Translations under genes and position numbers: made by a program
DNA from: Rodentolepis nana
Taxonomy: Eukaryota > Platyhelminthes > Cestoda > Cyclophyllidea > Hymenolepididae
NCBI GenBank assembly: GCA_900617975.1
Contig: UZAE01000671.1
Span: 1 to 19,810 of the forward strand
Direction: 5' to 3'
DNA: 19,810 nucleotides
Shown here: one piece after another, positions 9,970-19,810 of the stretch
How positions within the stretch are numbered: the stretch's first letter is position 1
Layout of the letters: every line of letters begins with the position of its first letter
Notes under the pieces: model-generated
The model's input: the letters and a program-made list of their open reading frames with translations, nothing else
What the model was told of the DNA's origin: nothing
The model's database searches: none

Positions 9970-10250
9970 AGTATTTATGTCATTAGCCCTTTAGTTGACT
10001 TCGGTCTTCCCAGAACTGAGGAGCATCAAGGTCCCAAAAGTCGAGGGGTAGGGACAAAAGAGCGATTCTCAGATGTAAGAAAGGTAGACACAAAGGTAGA
10101 AAAAAGTTAAGGTGAGTACAGAGGGTGTGATCGAATATGACAAACAATGGGGTGATGGTAGTTTGAAGTGAGAAGTCAACTGCCCGTTATAGACTTTTTT
10201 GTCGTATGAGCATATACGGCTCAAGTGGAAGTAAGTTTATTGCACACCCC
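9970..10250 (-). repeat. Dispersed SINE-like repeat, copy B
   Basis: It is a diverged copy of the family. Shared blocks include CATTAGCC, TTAGTTGACTTCGG, AGTCGAGGGG, GATTCTCAGATGTAA and AGTCAACTGCC, and the end GTAAGT plus TTGCACACCCC. The 3' (low-coordinate) end lacks the CAAATG-GCAGGCG block kept in copies A and E, so it is slightly shortened there. Its 5' end near 10250 coincides with that of the other copies. Confidence 0.65.
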
Positions 10251-13180
10251 GAGTGTAATTATAATCACGTTTGTTCAAATGATCTAACTTCATCTCCTCA
10301 TTTATAGTTAATTTACCAATACACTCCTGCGATGCTACATGCACTAAGGTGAAATAATTAAATGAGTTTTACAAAAATGTTATGTAAATTTCAAGAGATA
10401 TGGGAAAGGGAGACATTTTCAAGTTATCTTATAGTAAGAAAATGTAAACTTCTTTTCTTTTACGATAAAATTGTTCATAGAATTGAAGTGCTGCAAGTAA
10501 TAAATGTTTTACTTCGTTTCTGTAAATACTACCGGCACAAACTTCTGACACAAGGTACTATTAATTGGTATTTATTATCCTTGCCTCAAGTTATAAGAAC
10601 ATGAAATCCATTAAACTTCATGGATTGCGGCGATAAAGTAGAAATACGACAATTAAATGGAGTAGGTCAATGCGACTCCAAAGATGATGCGGAAAATAAG
10701 TGCGATTTAAAAATTAAATTATACCTTGTTTAATTGTATGTTCAACTTAACTTATAAATATTTTTTGACCCAAATTAAACTATAAAAAAGGGTCTTTGAT
10801 TGCATGCTGATTTTATTCAGTCTAGCAACTTACCATTACATTTCACAGTGATATAGAAAAACTTATCGATTTTTATTAAGGGAATTACAATACAACCGAG
10901 TAAGTGAAAATTTAACAAAGATGAATGGAAGGGCAATAAAAGTGGCTATTTTACTTGAATTTTGCTTCAAGGTTGACAAATATTCACTTGGTTAGTAGTT
11001 CATTATTCCACCTTCTGGAATTTAAGCCTAGTTTTTGTCTATCGAAGGTCGAAAAAGCAGAGTAAGCCCTAATAATCTTGGGAGTACTACTCAGTTACAA
11101 TCTGAGTCGGTCAATTAATGAACTGCTATGAAATCATCTATTTCACTTTTCCATCTTGAGTGGATGAAATTTGTAAAGTTTTGGATTGGGAATAAATTTG
11201 GTCGGGTTTCCTATCATCCGCTGAGCATGAATCCACTTCGCAATGCACCTAAAAGAATTCCTTTCTAGTTGAATATCACTCTACTTATTCTTGTACATAC
11301 GCTAGTATTTTATTATAATAAAACATGCAGACCAATATTGCGATTTCATTTTGGTTTTTTAAATCAACAAGCATTCAACATGAAAATGATTTTTAATCCA
11401 CAATAAAGCAAAGTTCTCCCCATGCAAAACAAAACTTAAAATCTCAATATATGAGATTTATTCCAGCTTATTGGGATCAGTGTATTGCTCAAGGAAAAAG
11501 GATAATTTTCTAAATTTTGTGAGTCATCCCACAGCAACCAGGTCGCAATCAATGCCAAACCTCTCTCTCGAGCTGGACACATATGTGCAAGGAAGCCACT
11601 CGTCCTCTATTTTGACCTCGTGTGTTTAATAAAACCATTCCGAATTCAAGACAGCTTCACAGGATTAATGGGGAAATAGTTTCCAAAGTTTGGATTTCAG
11701 AACTAGGCGTTGCTAATCCAAGCTGAGAAATAATATCGAAAAGGCACAAGATACAATTTGCAAAACAGTTTATATCAAATAAGGGCTCTGTAAATTTCCA
11801 TTTTGCAGTGGTATCACCACCAAATCTTTCAAACGTGCCATTTCCCATTTCTTCTGTTGAATCTGAATCAAATTTTCGTTCTTCATTTTACTTTAAGCCC
11901 CGATCAAAATCTCCACTTTAAACTATAGTATTTTGTAAAGCTGTCAGGGCAATGATATCACTTCTATATCAAGGTATGAAGAAATCCGTGATTTGGGAAA
12001 GAAATGCTAGTATTGAACTTTTGATCCAAGTAGATGAAGAAATAGGAAAGAAACTTCAATTCAGCATCAAAAAAATGTTGACTCCATCCATCATTTTTTG
12101 ACGAATCGGTTTAGCCATAAAACTTTGAACCTCTGGTTTACTTAGCCTACTAAAAGATGGTTAGATCGAGAAATATGGCAAAGAGGCAGTAAATTCTATA
12201 AAAGACAATTGGAATTCAAAATGGCTTTGAACTCATTGAAAAGGAATTTTAAACAACTCGCTAAATTTTGTTTGTTTAGAAGATATAAACAACGGTGGAA
12301 AAGAAAAATGAAAAGGTGTTCAATGTGTGAATTTTGTTGCTTTAGTGATACTAGAATGTCCTCAAACTCAGAGATTATCATTAATAGCTTATGCGTTCGC
12401 AAATTATCAGCTTATGGGGTAAGATGTAAGGGCTTTAAACAAAGTACAACAGGAATGGGAAAAGTGTTGACACTTTATGATATAGGTTATAAGGAAATTC
12501 CATCGAAAACATCGTAAAATATTCACCAAAGTAGTCGTAGAGAGGATATTAAACGATGAATTTAAAAAATTGGGAGAGGGGGGATTCGTGAACGAAAATA
12601 AGTTACCTCGGAACAAAATAGCTTGACGTGCTCTGTTATTCATTAGTTCGAAAATAAAATTACACAATTTAGCAAAATTTTTACTAAATAAAAAAACGAA
12701 ATAAAACATTCTTTAAAATTAGCATACTTTATTTTCCCCTTAACAACCTATTTTGTGTGTGTTTCTGGAGGAGGCACCTTACAAGGTCGATTAGTATTGT
12801 CTTGTCCAAATATTTTGCAAAGTTGGATCAACAATACTTTAAGCAAGCTATAAACAAATGCTTTCAGAACAATTTAAAAAACTATGAAATTTAATTAAAA
12901 CTTATTTTGAGAGCGTCTTTGGTAAATGCTATTATAGAAAAGCAAAACGGCATACAACCTATACTTGTTGCTAGTCTTTGAAGTAACTAACCTCAGTCTA
13001 AAAATTGCAAGTTTAATCAGGAACGACTATTTCAAGAGTTGGTTTTTTAGCTTGCACTTCAATTACGCTTAAGATGACAGTAAGATTTTCATTTCAAACT
13101 TTAAGCTATGAATATGTTTGAAGCCACAAGAGCACACGTAACACAGAAGAGAATTTGGAATAACTTTTTTGATTTAATAT
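10251..13180. other. AT-rich stretch, no supported gene
   Basis: Several short open frames (10362-10604 plus, 11657-11848 minus, 12196-12709 on both strands) match no family I recognise. They look like chance frames in AT-rich DNA, some without an ATG at the start. A small hairpin, AAATCTCA, five-base loop, TGAGATTT, lies at 11438-11459. A TATAAAAG string at 12197-12204 lies too close to the next ATG (12221) to be its TATA box. Confidence 0.4.
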
Positions 13181-13500
13181 TTATTTTTCAAATTGTAGAC
13201 GCTTTGATAGTTATCATTAGCCATTTAGCTGACTTCGGGCTTCACAGAGGGGGAACATCAAAATGAGAAAAAGTCGAGAGGTGGGAGCAGAAAAGAGATT
13301 CACAGATGTAAAAGAGACAGACAGACACAAGGGCAAAGAAAAGGTAAGGTGAGTACTGTGAAAGTGGTCGAATATGACATACAGTGGGGTCATGGTAGTT
13401 TGAATTCAGATTTCAACTGCCGGTTAATAGATTCTTTTTGCCGTATGATTATACGTTGCCAAGGATGCACCACGTGGAGGTAAGCCTATCACCCACCCCT
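13181..13500 (-). repeat. Dispersed SINE-like repeat, copy C
   Basis: It is nearly full length and matches copies A and E from the A-rich tail (plus-strand TTATTTTTCAAATTG near 13181) through CATTAGCCATTTAGCTGACT, GATTCACAGATGTAAAAG and CCACGTGGAGGTAAGC to a CACCCACCCC end. The donor-like hexamer reads GTAAGC here instead of GTAAGT. A G-rich tract follows 20 bases further on. Confidence 0.7.
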
Positions 13501-13520
13501 TTTATTTATTCAATTTTTTT

Positions 13521-13555
13521 CGTGGTGTGTGTGTGGGGGGGGGATGGGGGGGGGG
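13521..13555 (+). repeat. GT/G-rich tract with G-runs of nine and ten
   Basis: A short (GT)n run leads into nine G (13535-13543), AT, and ten G (13546-13555). A further run of eight G sits at 13612-13619. Such runs can form a G-quadruplex on the plus strand and are slippage-prone. The position directly 5' of the minus-oriented copy C may reflect its insertion or later expansion. Confidence 0.75.
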
Positions 13556-14830
13556 TAATGCCTGTACCATAATTGTAATTTTTGATCACTCATATTTAAA
13601 CAAGGTACGATGGGGGGGGACAAGTTACATGCCACTAAGATCAAGTCAATCGGTCAATAAAAATGACAATTTACGACTCCACCCATTGAACTGGTTTTTC
13701 AAGTTCTCATTCTATTAAATTAAAAGTACACCATCCTTTTTCTGCTGATTCGCTTGCGAGCACCTTTGCCACAGCCTATAATAGGAAAATTGGAAAAGGG
13801 TAAGATGGTTGCTTTGAGTATAGATTCCAATCCTCTTATAATCAGGAAAACTGATAGATCGCTGCAAATTCTCACAGTATTAGTTTACGTAGACCTCGTA
13901 CACCATAATTTTTTCTTGGCGAAATTGGTTTAGGGTAATGTTTTGAAAATTTTATTTCTCGCCTGAACAGGCCTCGTTGAATTTTGCTCAAATTATTTAG
14001 CATATGATTACAAGAAAGAAAGGGAGTATTACAGAAGTGTGATAATTGGTTTGTCTTAGCTTGACTAGCTGAATATTTGCTTTTTAATCTAATTTTGACA
14101 CTATGAATACATTTTTTTTGAACAAAGGAAAGACTTTGAAGACTGATTGTTGAAAGCTGCACTCACACGAATGTTGTTATTGGCAACGATAGTTCACAGT
14201 CTACACTCATAGCCTTGATTAGTGAATAAATATGCAAATAGGATCTCGATAGATGGATTTTTTATTACACTTAAGAAGACCTCAAACCGAGCATTTCAAT
14301 TATTTAGTGAAAATAAATGAAACTTAACAGGTAGAGGAAATCGAGGAAGTTAGAAATATCTGTGTAATATTTTCATAACTCACTTTTACTGTTTGAAGGC
14401 TGTAAACCATTGTCATTCCTAACTCAATTAGAGAGCAATTAAATTAAAAGTAAATTAACTTCACTAATCCCTATTCTAAATGTCATGGACAAATCATAAA
14501 GCTAATTACATCATCTTTTTCGTTGAAAGCTATTTATAAAGATAGAATAATTGAATTAAATAATTTAGTTTATTAACCTAAATAAATTAGTATAGTGAGC
14601 ATGTTTTACTTAAAATGCTAAAAGATGTTGTTTGAAATCGGTAACATCTTTGTTTAATCAAAAGCAGTGTGTTAAATTCCCATTGAATTCTTTGTGTTAA
14701 ATTCATTAGAATCGTATTGCTAATGCATCTTTGTTCCGTTTGCATCATTATCTAAGTTGTAAGTGTTTATTGAACATAAAAGATATCGATTTATAGTTAA
14801 AATTTCTTTTTACTCATTGATATATATTAA
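13556..14830. other. AT-rich stretch between repeat copies C and D
   Basis: The longest open frame here (13872-14162, minus) starts at GTG rather than ATG and has no family resemblance. No direct evidence was found that C and D are the two ends of one larger element: they are in the same orientation but are as diverged from each other as from the rest. Confidence 0.4.
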
Positions 14831-15091
14831 CAGACGTTTTGATAGTTATTATTAGCACTTAGTGAGAAAAATTCGAAAGGGAGAACAGAAGAGTGATTCA
14901 CAGATGTGAGTCAGATAGACGCAAAGGCAGAAAACAGATAAGATGAGTACTGTGGAAGGGGACGAATATGACAAACAGTCGGGTCATGGTAGTTGGAAGC
15001 CAGTGGTCAACTGCCGGTTTATAGACTTTTTTATCGTATGAGTATACGTTGCCCAGGGTGCACCATGTGGAAGTAAGTCTCTCGCACACCC
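14831..15091 (-). repeat. Dispersed SINE-like repeat, copy D (internally deleted)
   Basis: It shares CAGACGTTTTGATAGTTAT, GATTCACAGATGTGA, GAGTACTGTGGAAGGGG, GTCAACTGCCGG and GTATGAGTATACGTTGCCC, and ends GTAAGTCTCTCGCACACCC. A block of roughly 45 bases present in copies A, C and E (the GACTTCGGGCTTCACAG part) is missing. The 5' end at 15091 agrees with other copies. Confidence 0.7.
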
Positions 15092-15735
15092 TTTTTCACA
15101 AATTAAGAATTTTACGTTGACCAAATTGTATACCAGTCTTAAAATTAATTAAATTACTAATTGCTTTGTGATAAACATAAGCCAATGTCCGTCAGCCAAA
15201 TGGACGAAGTTAACGGCTGGATATTTACTTTTGAGAGGGCACTTCAGAACGCTACATTAATTAATCAGTTAATTACCTAATAGCAAAACAAGCAGAAATT
15301 GAATTAAAGGTATCGTTATTCCCTTTGGTAAAACTACTTTAGTTGTCAGGCTAATTTGAAATAGATAACCTGCAATAAGACTTGCTACCTTCATGCGTTT
15401 AACTGGATACAAAGCTCTTCCATATGAGACGAGGAATTTGGAGGTAAGAGGAGGGGTGAGAATAATTTTGGTTGTCCTGATCAGTTTAACTCAAGAAGGA
15501 TAAGGTGGCTGATAGATTTCTTTCAGATATTTAAAACAGACGCCTGAGACAGTACTGGATTAATACGCTGTGAATGAGTCTGAATGCTCAAGCACTAAAA
15601 ATTGAACTAAGTAAAATTGTTAAGCTTATTAACAGTGTAAACAAATATTATAACATAAAATGTCAGCAAAAAACTTAATTTATTTTTTAGTCAATTATTT
15701 TGGTAAAATTTGTCAATATTTAAAAGGGCCGGGAC
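15092..15735. other. AT-rich stretch before the candidate exon
   Basis: No gene is seen. A TTATTTTTTAG string at about 15680-15690 would serve as a cis- or trans-splice acceptor about 45 bases before the ATG at 15736; this is speculative. Confidence 0.35.
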
Positions 15736-15811
15736 ATGAATCCGCAAGAATTTGTGAATGCAGTTCTGAGACCCGTGTTTCACAATCAACGTTTTGGTAC
15801 TATGATGAGCG
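15736..15811 (+). CDS. Candidate first coding exon of an unrecognised gene
   Basis: ATG at 15736 has an in-frame TAA 15 bases upstream and opens a frame beginning MNPQEFVNAVLRPVFHNQ, ending MMSG at a possible donor G/GTAAAT (15812). The patch is GC-richer than its surroundings (GGGCCGGGAC just before the ATG), which is why it stands out. Several downstream acceptors fit its phase. TTTTTTCCAG before 16544 would add ENDSLFVNNVFFRL and onward to a stop at 16626. TCCTCCTCCAG before 17062 and GTTATTTCAG before 18489 (GKQVCINVRLRYHATSYS then stop) also fit. I cannot choose among them, and I do not recognise the protein. It may be a chance frame. Confidence 0.3.
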
Positions 15812-16362
15812 GTAAATTTCAAATTTTTAAAGGAATGCACATCTCAATTTTCGTAAAAATGGAAAATCTTTCTTCTTCATTCACATCTTAACGTTATCTT
15901 TCTCACAGAAGTTACTCTGTCTGCGATTAAATGTTATTAGCTTATTATACAAATAGTAGGCATGCTTTGTTGATATTCGTGGAAACTTTTAAGATTCAGA
16001 AAGACGTAGGGAATTGAACGCTTAATAGAGTACGAATTCATTTTTCTTTACCAAGAGAATGCCTCAAAAAATGATAAGATTTGTAGCTTGCCGAGTGAAT
16101 GCCAAGGAATCATGGTAGTGGTGGTCTTTAAAACAGTTGCCCAAAAAAGATGCACAATGCTCCGAATCAAGATACAAACAGAGCGTTATGGCAAAATAGG
16201 AGTTTGGGTTTGATAAACTGAGACATATTTGTTAGTAGAGTGCCAGATAGACGGCCGAGTTTTCGTAAAGCATGAGAAACAGTTGCTGACCAATAAATAT
16301 ATATTTCATTATTGCCTAGGCTAGTAGTATCTTTCTTGGGAAAATTGATTTTTATGAGTTTC

Positions 16363-16378
16363 AATAAATAAATAAATA
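16363..16378. repeat. (AATA)n microsatellite
   Basis: Four tandem AATA units followed by more A/T. It resembles the tail type of the dispersed repeat, but no repeat body is detectable on either side. Confidence 0.6.
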
Positions 16379-16853
16379 TAAAGTTATTTATTTAAAATTT
16401 GTTGCTGAACATGAAGTAGAAATGGAATATTCCCGCACAGGGGATATTTAAGCGAGCAATGATGAATCTATTCACCTTTATTTCCGATTTAAAGAAAATT
16501 GATATAATATTTTCGTTGCAATTATTCTTTAAATTTTTTCCAGAAAATGATTCACTTTTTGTGAATAACGTATTCTTTCGATTAATCGCATTAATTAGTT
16601 TAGAGACTGATGGAAATGAAGTTTAAGGTCGGCCTCATAAGTTATAAATTTATCGATCGATTTCAATGCCAATTGTTTCCTGAAAGAGCTAAGCATTGGA
16701 AGATTTAGCTGTACTCGAATTAATACATTTTTAATCTATAGCCTTTTGAGGTTTTTTTAAGATTTATGATAGATTCAATTGTCAGTGAATAGAAAAGATT
16801 AATTTAATTAATTATTTTGTGATTTGGTTGAATACGTAACAGAAGTGAGATTG

Positions 16854-17622
16854 TTAGGTTGATGCTAGGAGGAGTTTATTCATATGTGGAAAGGAGACGA
16901 CCAAGTATGTTTTAGTAAACTTTGAAAAGAGATCGATTACTATGCGTATATTACAAGAGCAGTTACATACTGGGATAAAAATTTTAAAATCGTAGAAGTG
17001 GCTCGGTATTCTAGACACTAAGTGTGCCTCAACGAGTACCATCATTACAATCCTCCTCCAGGTATTTACCAATCAGGGCTACCAAAAGTGAGAGTATCCG
17101 GAAATGTCATCCTTTTCTCTTCTACTTGAGCCGAGGGCTATGGTCGTAATGAGGATATCTCCGTTTGAAATCTCCTTTATACCACTGTGGTCGAAAAAGG
17201 AACTCGTTGATAGTGATAAGGCCCCTTCTCCTGCCAAAAGGTAGGAAGTGGTTAAAGAAAACCCTGATTCCTTCCAACTCAAATACAAAATGGCACCTTA
17301 TTTAGGCGTTGAATCCAACAGAGATCAATTTGATTACATCTTACCTCAGGTTATCATAACATCTCAAAAAAGTCTGAGAACCTTCCGCAATTACTGGCCT
17401 ATTTGTTTGCACTGCACGCTTAACAAGATTTTAAGAACGGTTCAAAGTCAATCCAACGTTCAAATGCAAAGAGAAACAGCTTCGCTGAAAGGTGATGGCT
17501 AAAAATGAATCACATTTTACCCAAGAAAAAGAATACGCATATGGTGGAAACTTTGCATTACACAATCTTTTGATTTCTATTACCTTCGGTACGTTGAGAC
17601 TATATTTCGTGATCAGTGCCAA
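16854..17622. other. Weak transposon-like peptide fragments
   Basis: On the plus strand, one frame from 17248 contains NYWPICLHCTLNKILR, resembling the NYRPISL...K..E segment of non-LTR reverse transcriptases. On the minus strand, the frame 17072-16854 contains IRIVIDLFSKFTKTYLV, resembling the integrase-core strand of LTR retrotransposons. The two are on opposite strands, neighbouring motifs (the reverse-transcriptase YADD box, the integrase Glu) were not found, and frames are broken by stops. At best these are old fragments; either may be coincidence. Confidence 0.25.
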
Positions 17623-17719
17623 AGACCGAATTATGTTTGAATGTGGAAGAGTCAGAAATAAGGAGATATCAATAGGGGCCTCACTCGTTCCATTGTTAAG
17701 ATTATTACTATATAGTTAA

Positions 17720-19458
17720 TCTAACAAAATGTCATTTGAGTTTGATGGGAAATATTGAATATCAAATTCTACTGTTACATTGTAAAAATTAAATGGGCTT
17801 GTAAAATATGATTCAAGAAGAAATTAAAATTTTAAATTAGTCTTCTGTATTAATGTCGTATTGATGACAAGTTTGGTATTTTTCTGAATAATTTTCATAA
17901 GAGTTTTATGAAAACGAATTGTGTGTCTCAATGATAATCAGAGTCCCAATATATACATATTAACCTTTTATTCCATTATTTAATTTGACTCGGTTGACTG
18001 TACAATGTCCACTTTAAATTGCAATGAAAGCATTAGAATTGTTAACTGAATGACCTTGGCTGTTAATGGCCTTTCTGTTGTTAAAGTAAGTAATTGATGA
18101 TTCGAGTTACTGTGCATTAGTATCAACACGAATTCCTTTGTACTAGAGTCTCTTGATGCCATCTCACTAACTCTATCATTCGTCAGGAATTGGTATGCAT
18201 AACAAATTACAAGGCAAATCGCCTTCTTTCTGAATATTTGCATAACATTAATTTGTAAAATCAATATGCGTTTTGTGATTTTCGCATCAAATTGAAACGG
18301 ATAATTCATTTTGTCAGAGTTTTTATAAAAATATACTGTTGGAAGAGAAAGGAGACTTGAAAATTACGTTCATGACTTCACGGAGGCTCGACCTGTACTT
18401 CCTGCCTCCATGTTCCTTAAGCACTCACACAATAGGAATTTAGTTGGTTAATATTTGATCTTGAGGAAAATCACTTTGGTTATTTCAGGAAAGCAGGTCT
18501 GTATCAATGTGCGTCTTCGTTATCATGCAACAAGTTATAGCTGAAGAGCGTTTATCAATGAAATATGAATTTTATGCTTTAAAATTCAAAGGTATATGGA
18601 TATTTTCAAGGCTGACGAAGATTAAATACTTTGAGTATGAATAAACTACCAATAAGAATAAGTATCCACGGAATGACCACAAAATTCTGGTCTAACTCAT
18701 GATCCATTTAAGAAAAATCTTTTATTTACTTAATTAGGTGACGTCACATTTGTTTGCATAAAAAATGATCGATTTTTGATTGAAGATTACCATTGTGAAT
18801 GGTTTCACAAGAAGAACCTAGCATGGGAGGAAATTGCCACGAAATTGACTTTGTGTCGCCATAATAAGTTCTCACTTTGAATCCCGTCAGAAACCCTGGG
18901 TACCTTGGAGTTTAAAATAATGGAAAATGATACTTCGAATCCATAATAAAAAGTTTTTTTTTAAATTTACAAATAGTAATAATTTATTTTAATATGATTT
19001 CACTCAGAATATATTACTTATAAACGTAAGTTATTTTAGAATTTTATCCTGCTTAGTCATTTTGAATGGGGCTTACCAATAAAGTAAAATCTGTCCCAGT
19101 TAGCACAGCAATATTTTATCATGAGAGCAACTAACTTTCATTCCTCCTTTAACTCTTCTACTATAAATTTATAAGTAGACGAGAATTTATATTTTCTATC
19201 CTTCCAGAAACCCAATTGAGCAACGAAATTCTTGTTCATATCGAACTTTCCAATAATTAAATTTTTAACTTTTGTTTCCTCGCCCAAAACAAATAATTCT
19301 AAATTTCGCATTGCTTTTACTCGTGTAGCCTAAATGCTATTAAACTTCTTGCGTCAAACATTGTCATTTCGGTTTCGTCAAAACCGAATATGACAAAGAT
19401 AACTTCAAGTAAACAAATATTTATTTGAGGCAACATCGATAACAGGACAGATTTGGGA
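17720..19458. other. AT-rich stretch, no supported gene
   Basis: A minus-strand open frame (18309-17980) matches no family I recognise. A full palindromic CRE/ATF string, TGACGTCA, is at 18739-18746, with no recognised gene nearby. A possible splice acceptor and short exon start at 18489 (see the candidate exon at 15736). Confidence 0.35.
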
Positions 19459-19779
19459 TATTTATTTATTTATTTCAAATGGCAGGCGTTTTGATAGCTA
19501 TCATTAGCCCTTTAGTTGACTTCGGGCTTCACAGAGGGAAGAGTCATCAAAGTAGCAGAAAGTCGAGGAAGGGGAGCAGAAGAGCGATTCACAGATGTAA
19601 AAGAGGCAGACAGGAACAAAGGTAGAGAAAAAGGCAAGATGAGTGTTGTTGAAGGGGTTGAATATGACATACAATGGGGTGAGGGCAGTTTGAAGTCAGA
19701 AGTCAATTGCCAGTCAATAGACTTTTTTGCCGTATGAGTATACATTGCCCAGGGTGCACCACATGGAGGTAAGTCCATC
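19459..19779 (-). repeat. Dispersed SINE-like repeat, copy E
   Basis: This is the copy with the clearest tail: read on the minus strand, it ends in CATTTGAAATAAATAAATAA (plus-strand (TTTA)n at about 19459-19473). The body carries all family blocks, including GACTTCGGGCTTCACAGAGG, GATTCACAGATGTAAAAG, CAGGGTGCACCACATGGAGG and GTAAGT (19769-19774). The GCACACCC 5' terminus seen in the other copies is absent, so this copy lacks about its first ten bases or has diverged there. Confidence 0.72.
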
Positions 19780-19810
19780 TGGAGGAATGAAGGCAACTTA
19801 ATATTAGATA

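Noticed and set aside
11657..11848. Minus-strand frame with FDIISQLG and EIQTLETISPL, faintly like a glycolipid-transfer-protein helix
   Set aside because: Only a short, gapped resemblance. Expected downstream helices are not found in any frame, and the frame stops at once.
12209..12517. 102-codon plus-strand frame just after a TATAAAAG string
   Set aside because: The first codon is TTG. The real ATG (12221) is too close to the TATA string, and the Lys/Phe-rich product looks like AT-rich noise.
13872..14162. 96-codon minus-strand open frame
   Set aside because: It begins at GTG, has no ATG near the start, no family resemblance and no splice or poly(A) context. It is likely chance in AT-rich DNA.
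13181..15091. Copies C and D as the two LTRs of one small retrotransposon
   Set aside because: They are no more alike than other pairs, D is internally deleted, and no primer-binding site, polypurine tract or matching target duplication is visible.
17980..18309. 109-codon minus-strand open frame
   Set aside because: It opens with an ATG but shows no recognisable motifs, and its composition is that of the surrounding AT-rich DNA. Kept only as part of the non-coding description.
18739..18746. TGACGTCA as a functional CRE promoter element
   Set aside because: It is a single 8-bp match with no recognised gene or transcription start beside it.

Overview
This is a eukaryotic window. The evidence is a seven-exon gene with GT-AG introns on the minus strand, an intact metazoan SPEF1-type gene on the plus strand, long AT-rich non-coding stretches, and a dispersed short retroposon-like repeat. 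The combination of a SPEF1 (motile-cilium) gene, a ZMYND11-type chromatin reader, a 34-bp intron and compact exons suits a flatworm, and an AT-rich parasitic flatworm such as a cestode is my best guess. That placement is inference; no rRNA, mitochondrial or spliced-leader sequence is present to fix it.

Layout. Positions 1-319 hold copy A of the repeat. Positions 668-1029 are a perfect 181-bp head-to-tail duplication. Positions 2627-5678 (minus) hold a ZMYND11/BS69-like gene with domains in the order winged helix, PHD, bromodomain, zinc knuckle, PWWP, Ser-rich linker, coiled coil and MYND. Conceptual splicing gives an 860-residue protein. About 2 kb of AT-rich DNA separates it head-to-head from an intronless SPEF1/CLAMP gene at 7733-8518 (plus). 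That gene has a perfect 11-bp inverted repeat two bases before its ATG and an AATAAA just after its stop.

From 8.5 kb to the end the window is AT-rich and mostly non-coding. It carries repeat copies B (9970-10250), C (13181-13500), D (14831-15091) and E (19459-19779), a G-run tract beside copy C, a candidate first exon of an unrecognised gene at 15736-15811 (plus), and weak transposon-like peptide fragments near 16.85-17.5 kb.

The two firm genes do not form a pathway: one is a nuclear histone-mark reader and the other an axonemal microtubule-binding protein. The points most worth following are the changed histone-binding cage of the ZMYND11-like PWWP domain, the very short and GC-AG introns, the hairpin plus upstream ORF at the SPEF1 start, and the repeat family. 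All five repeat copies lie in one orientation and keep a consensus splice-donor hexamer on the opposite strand.
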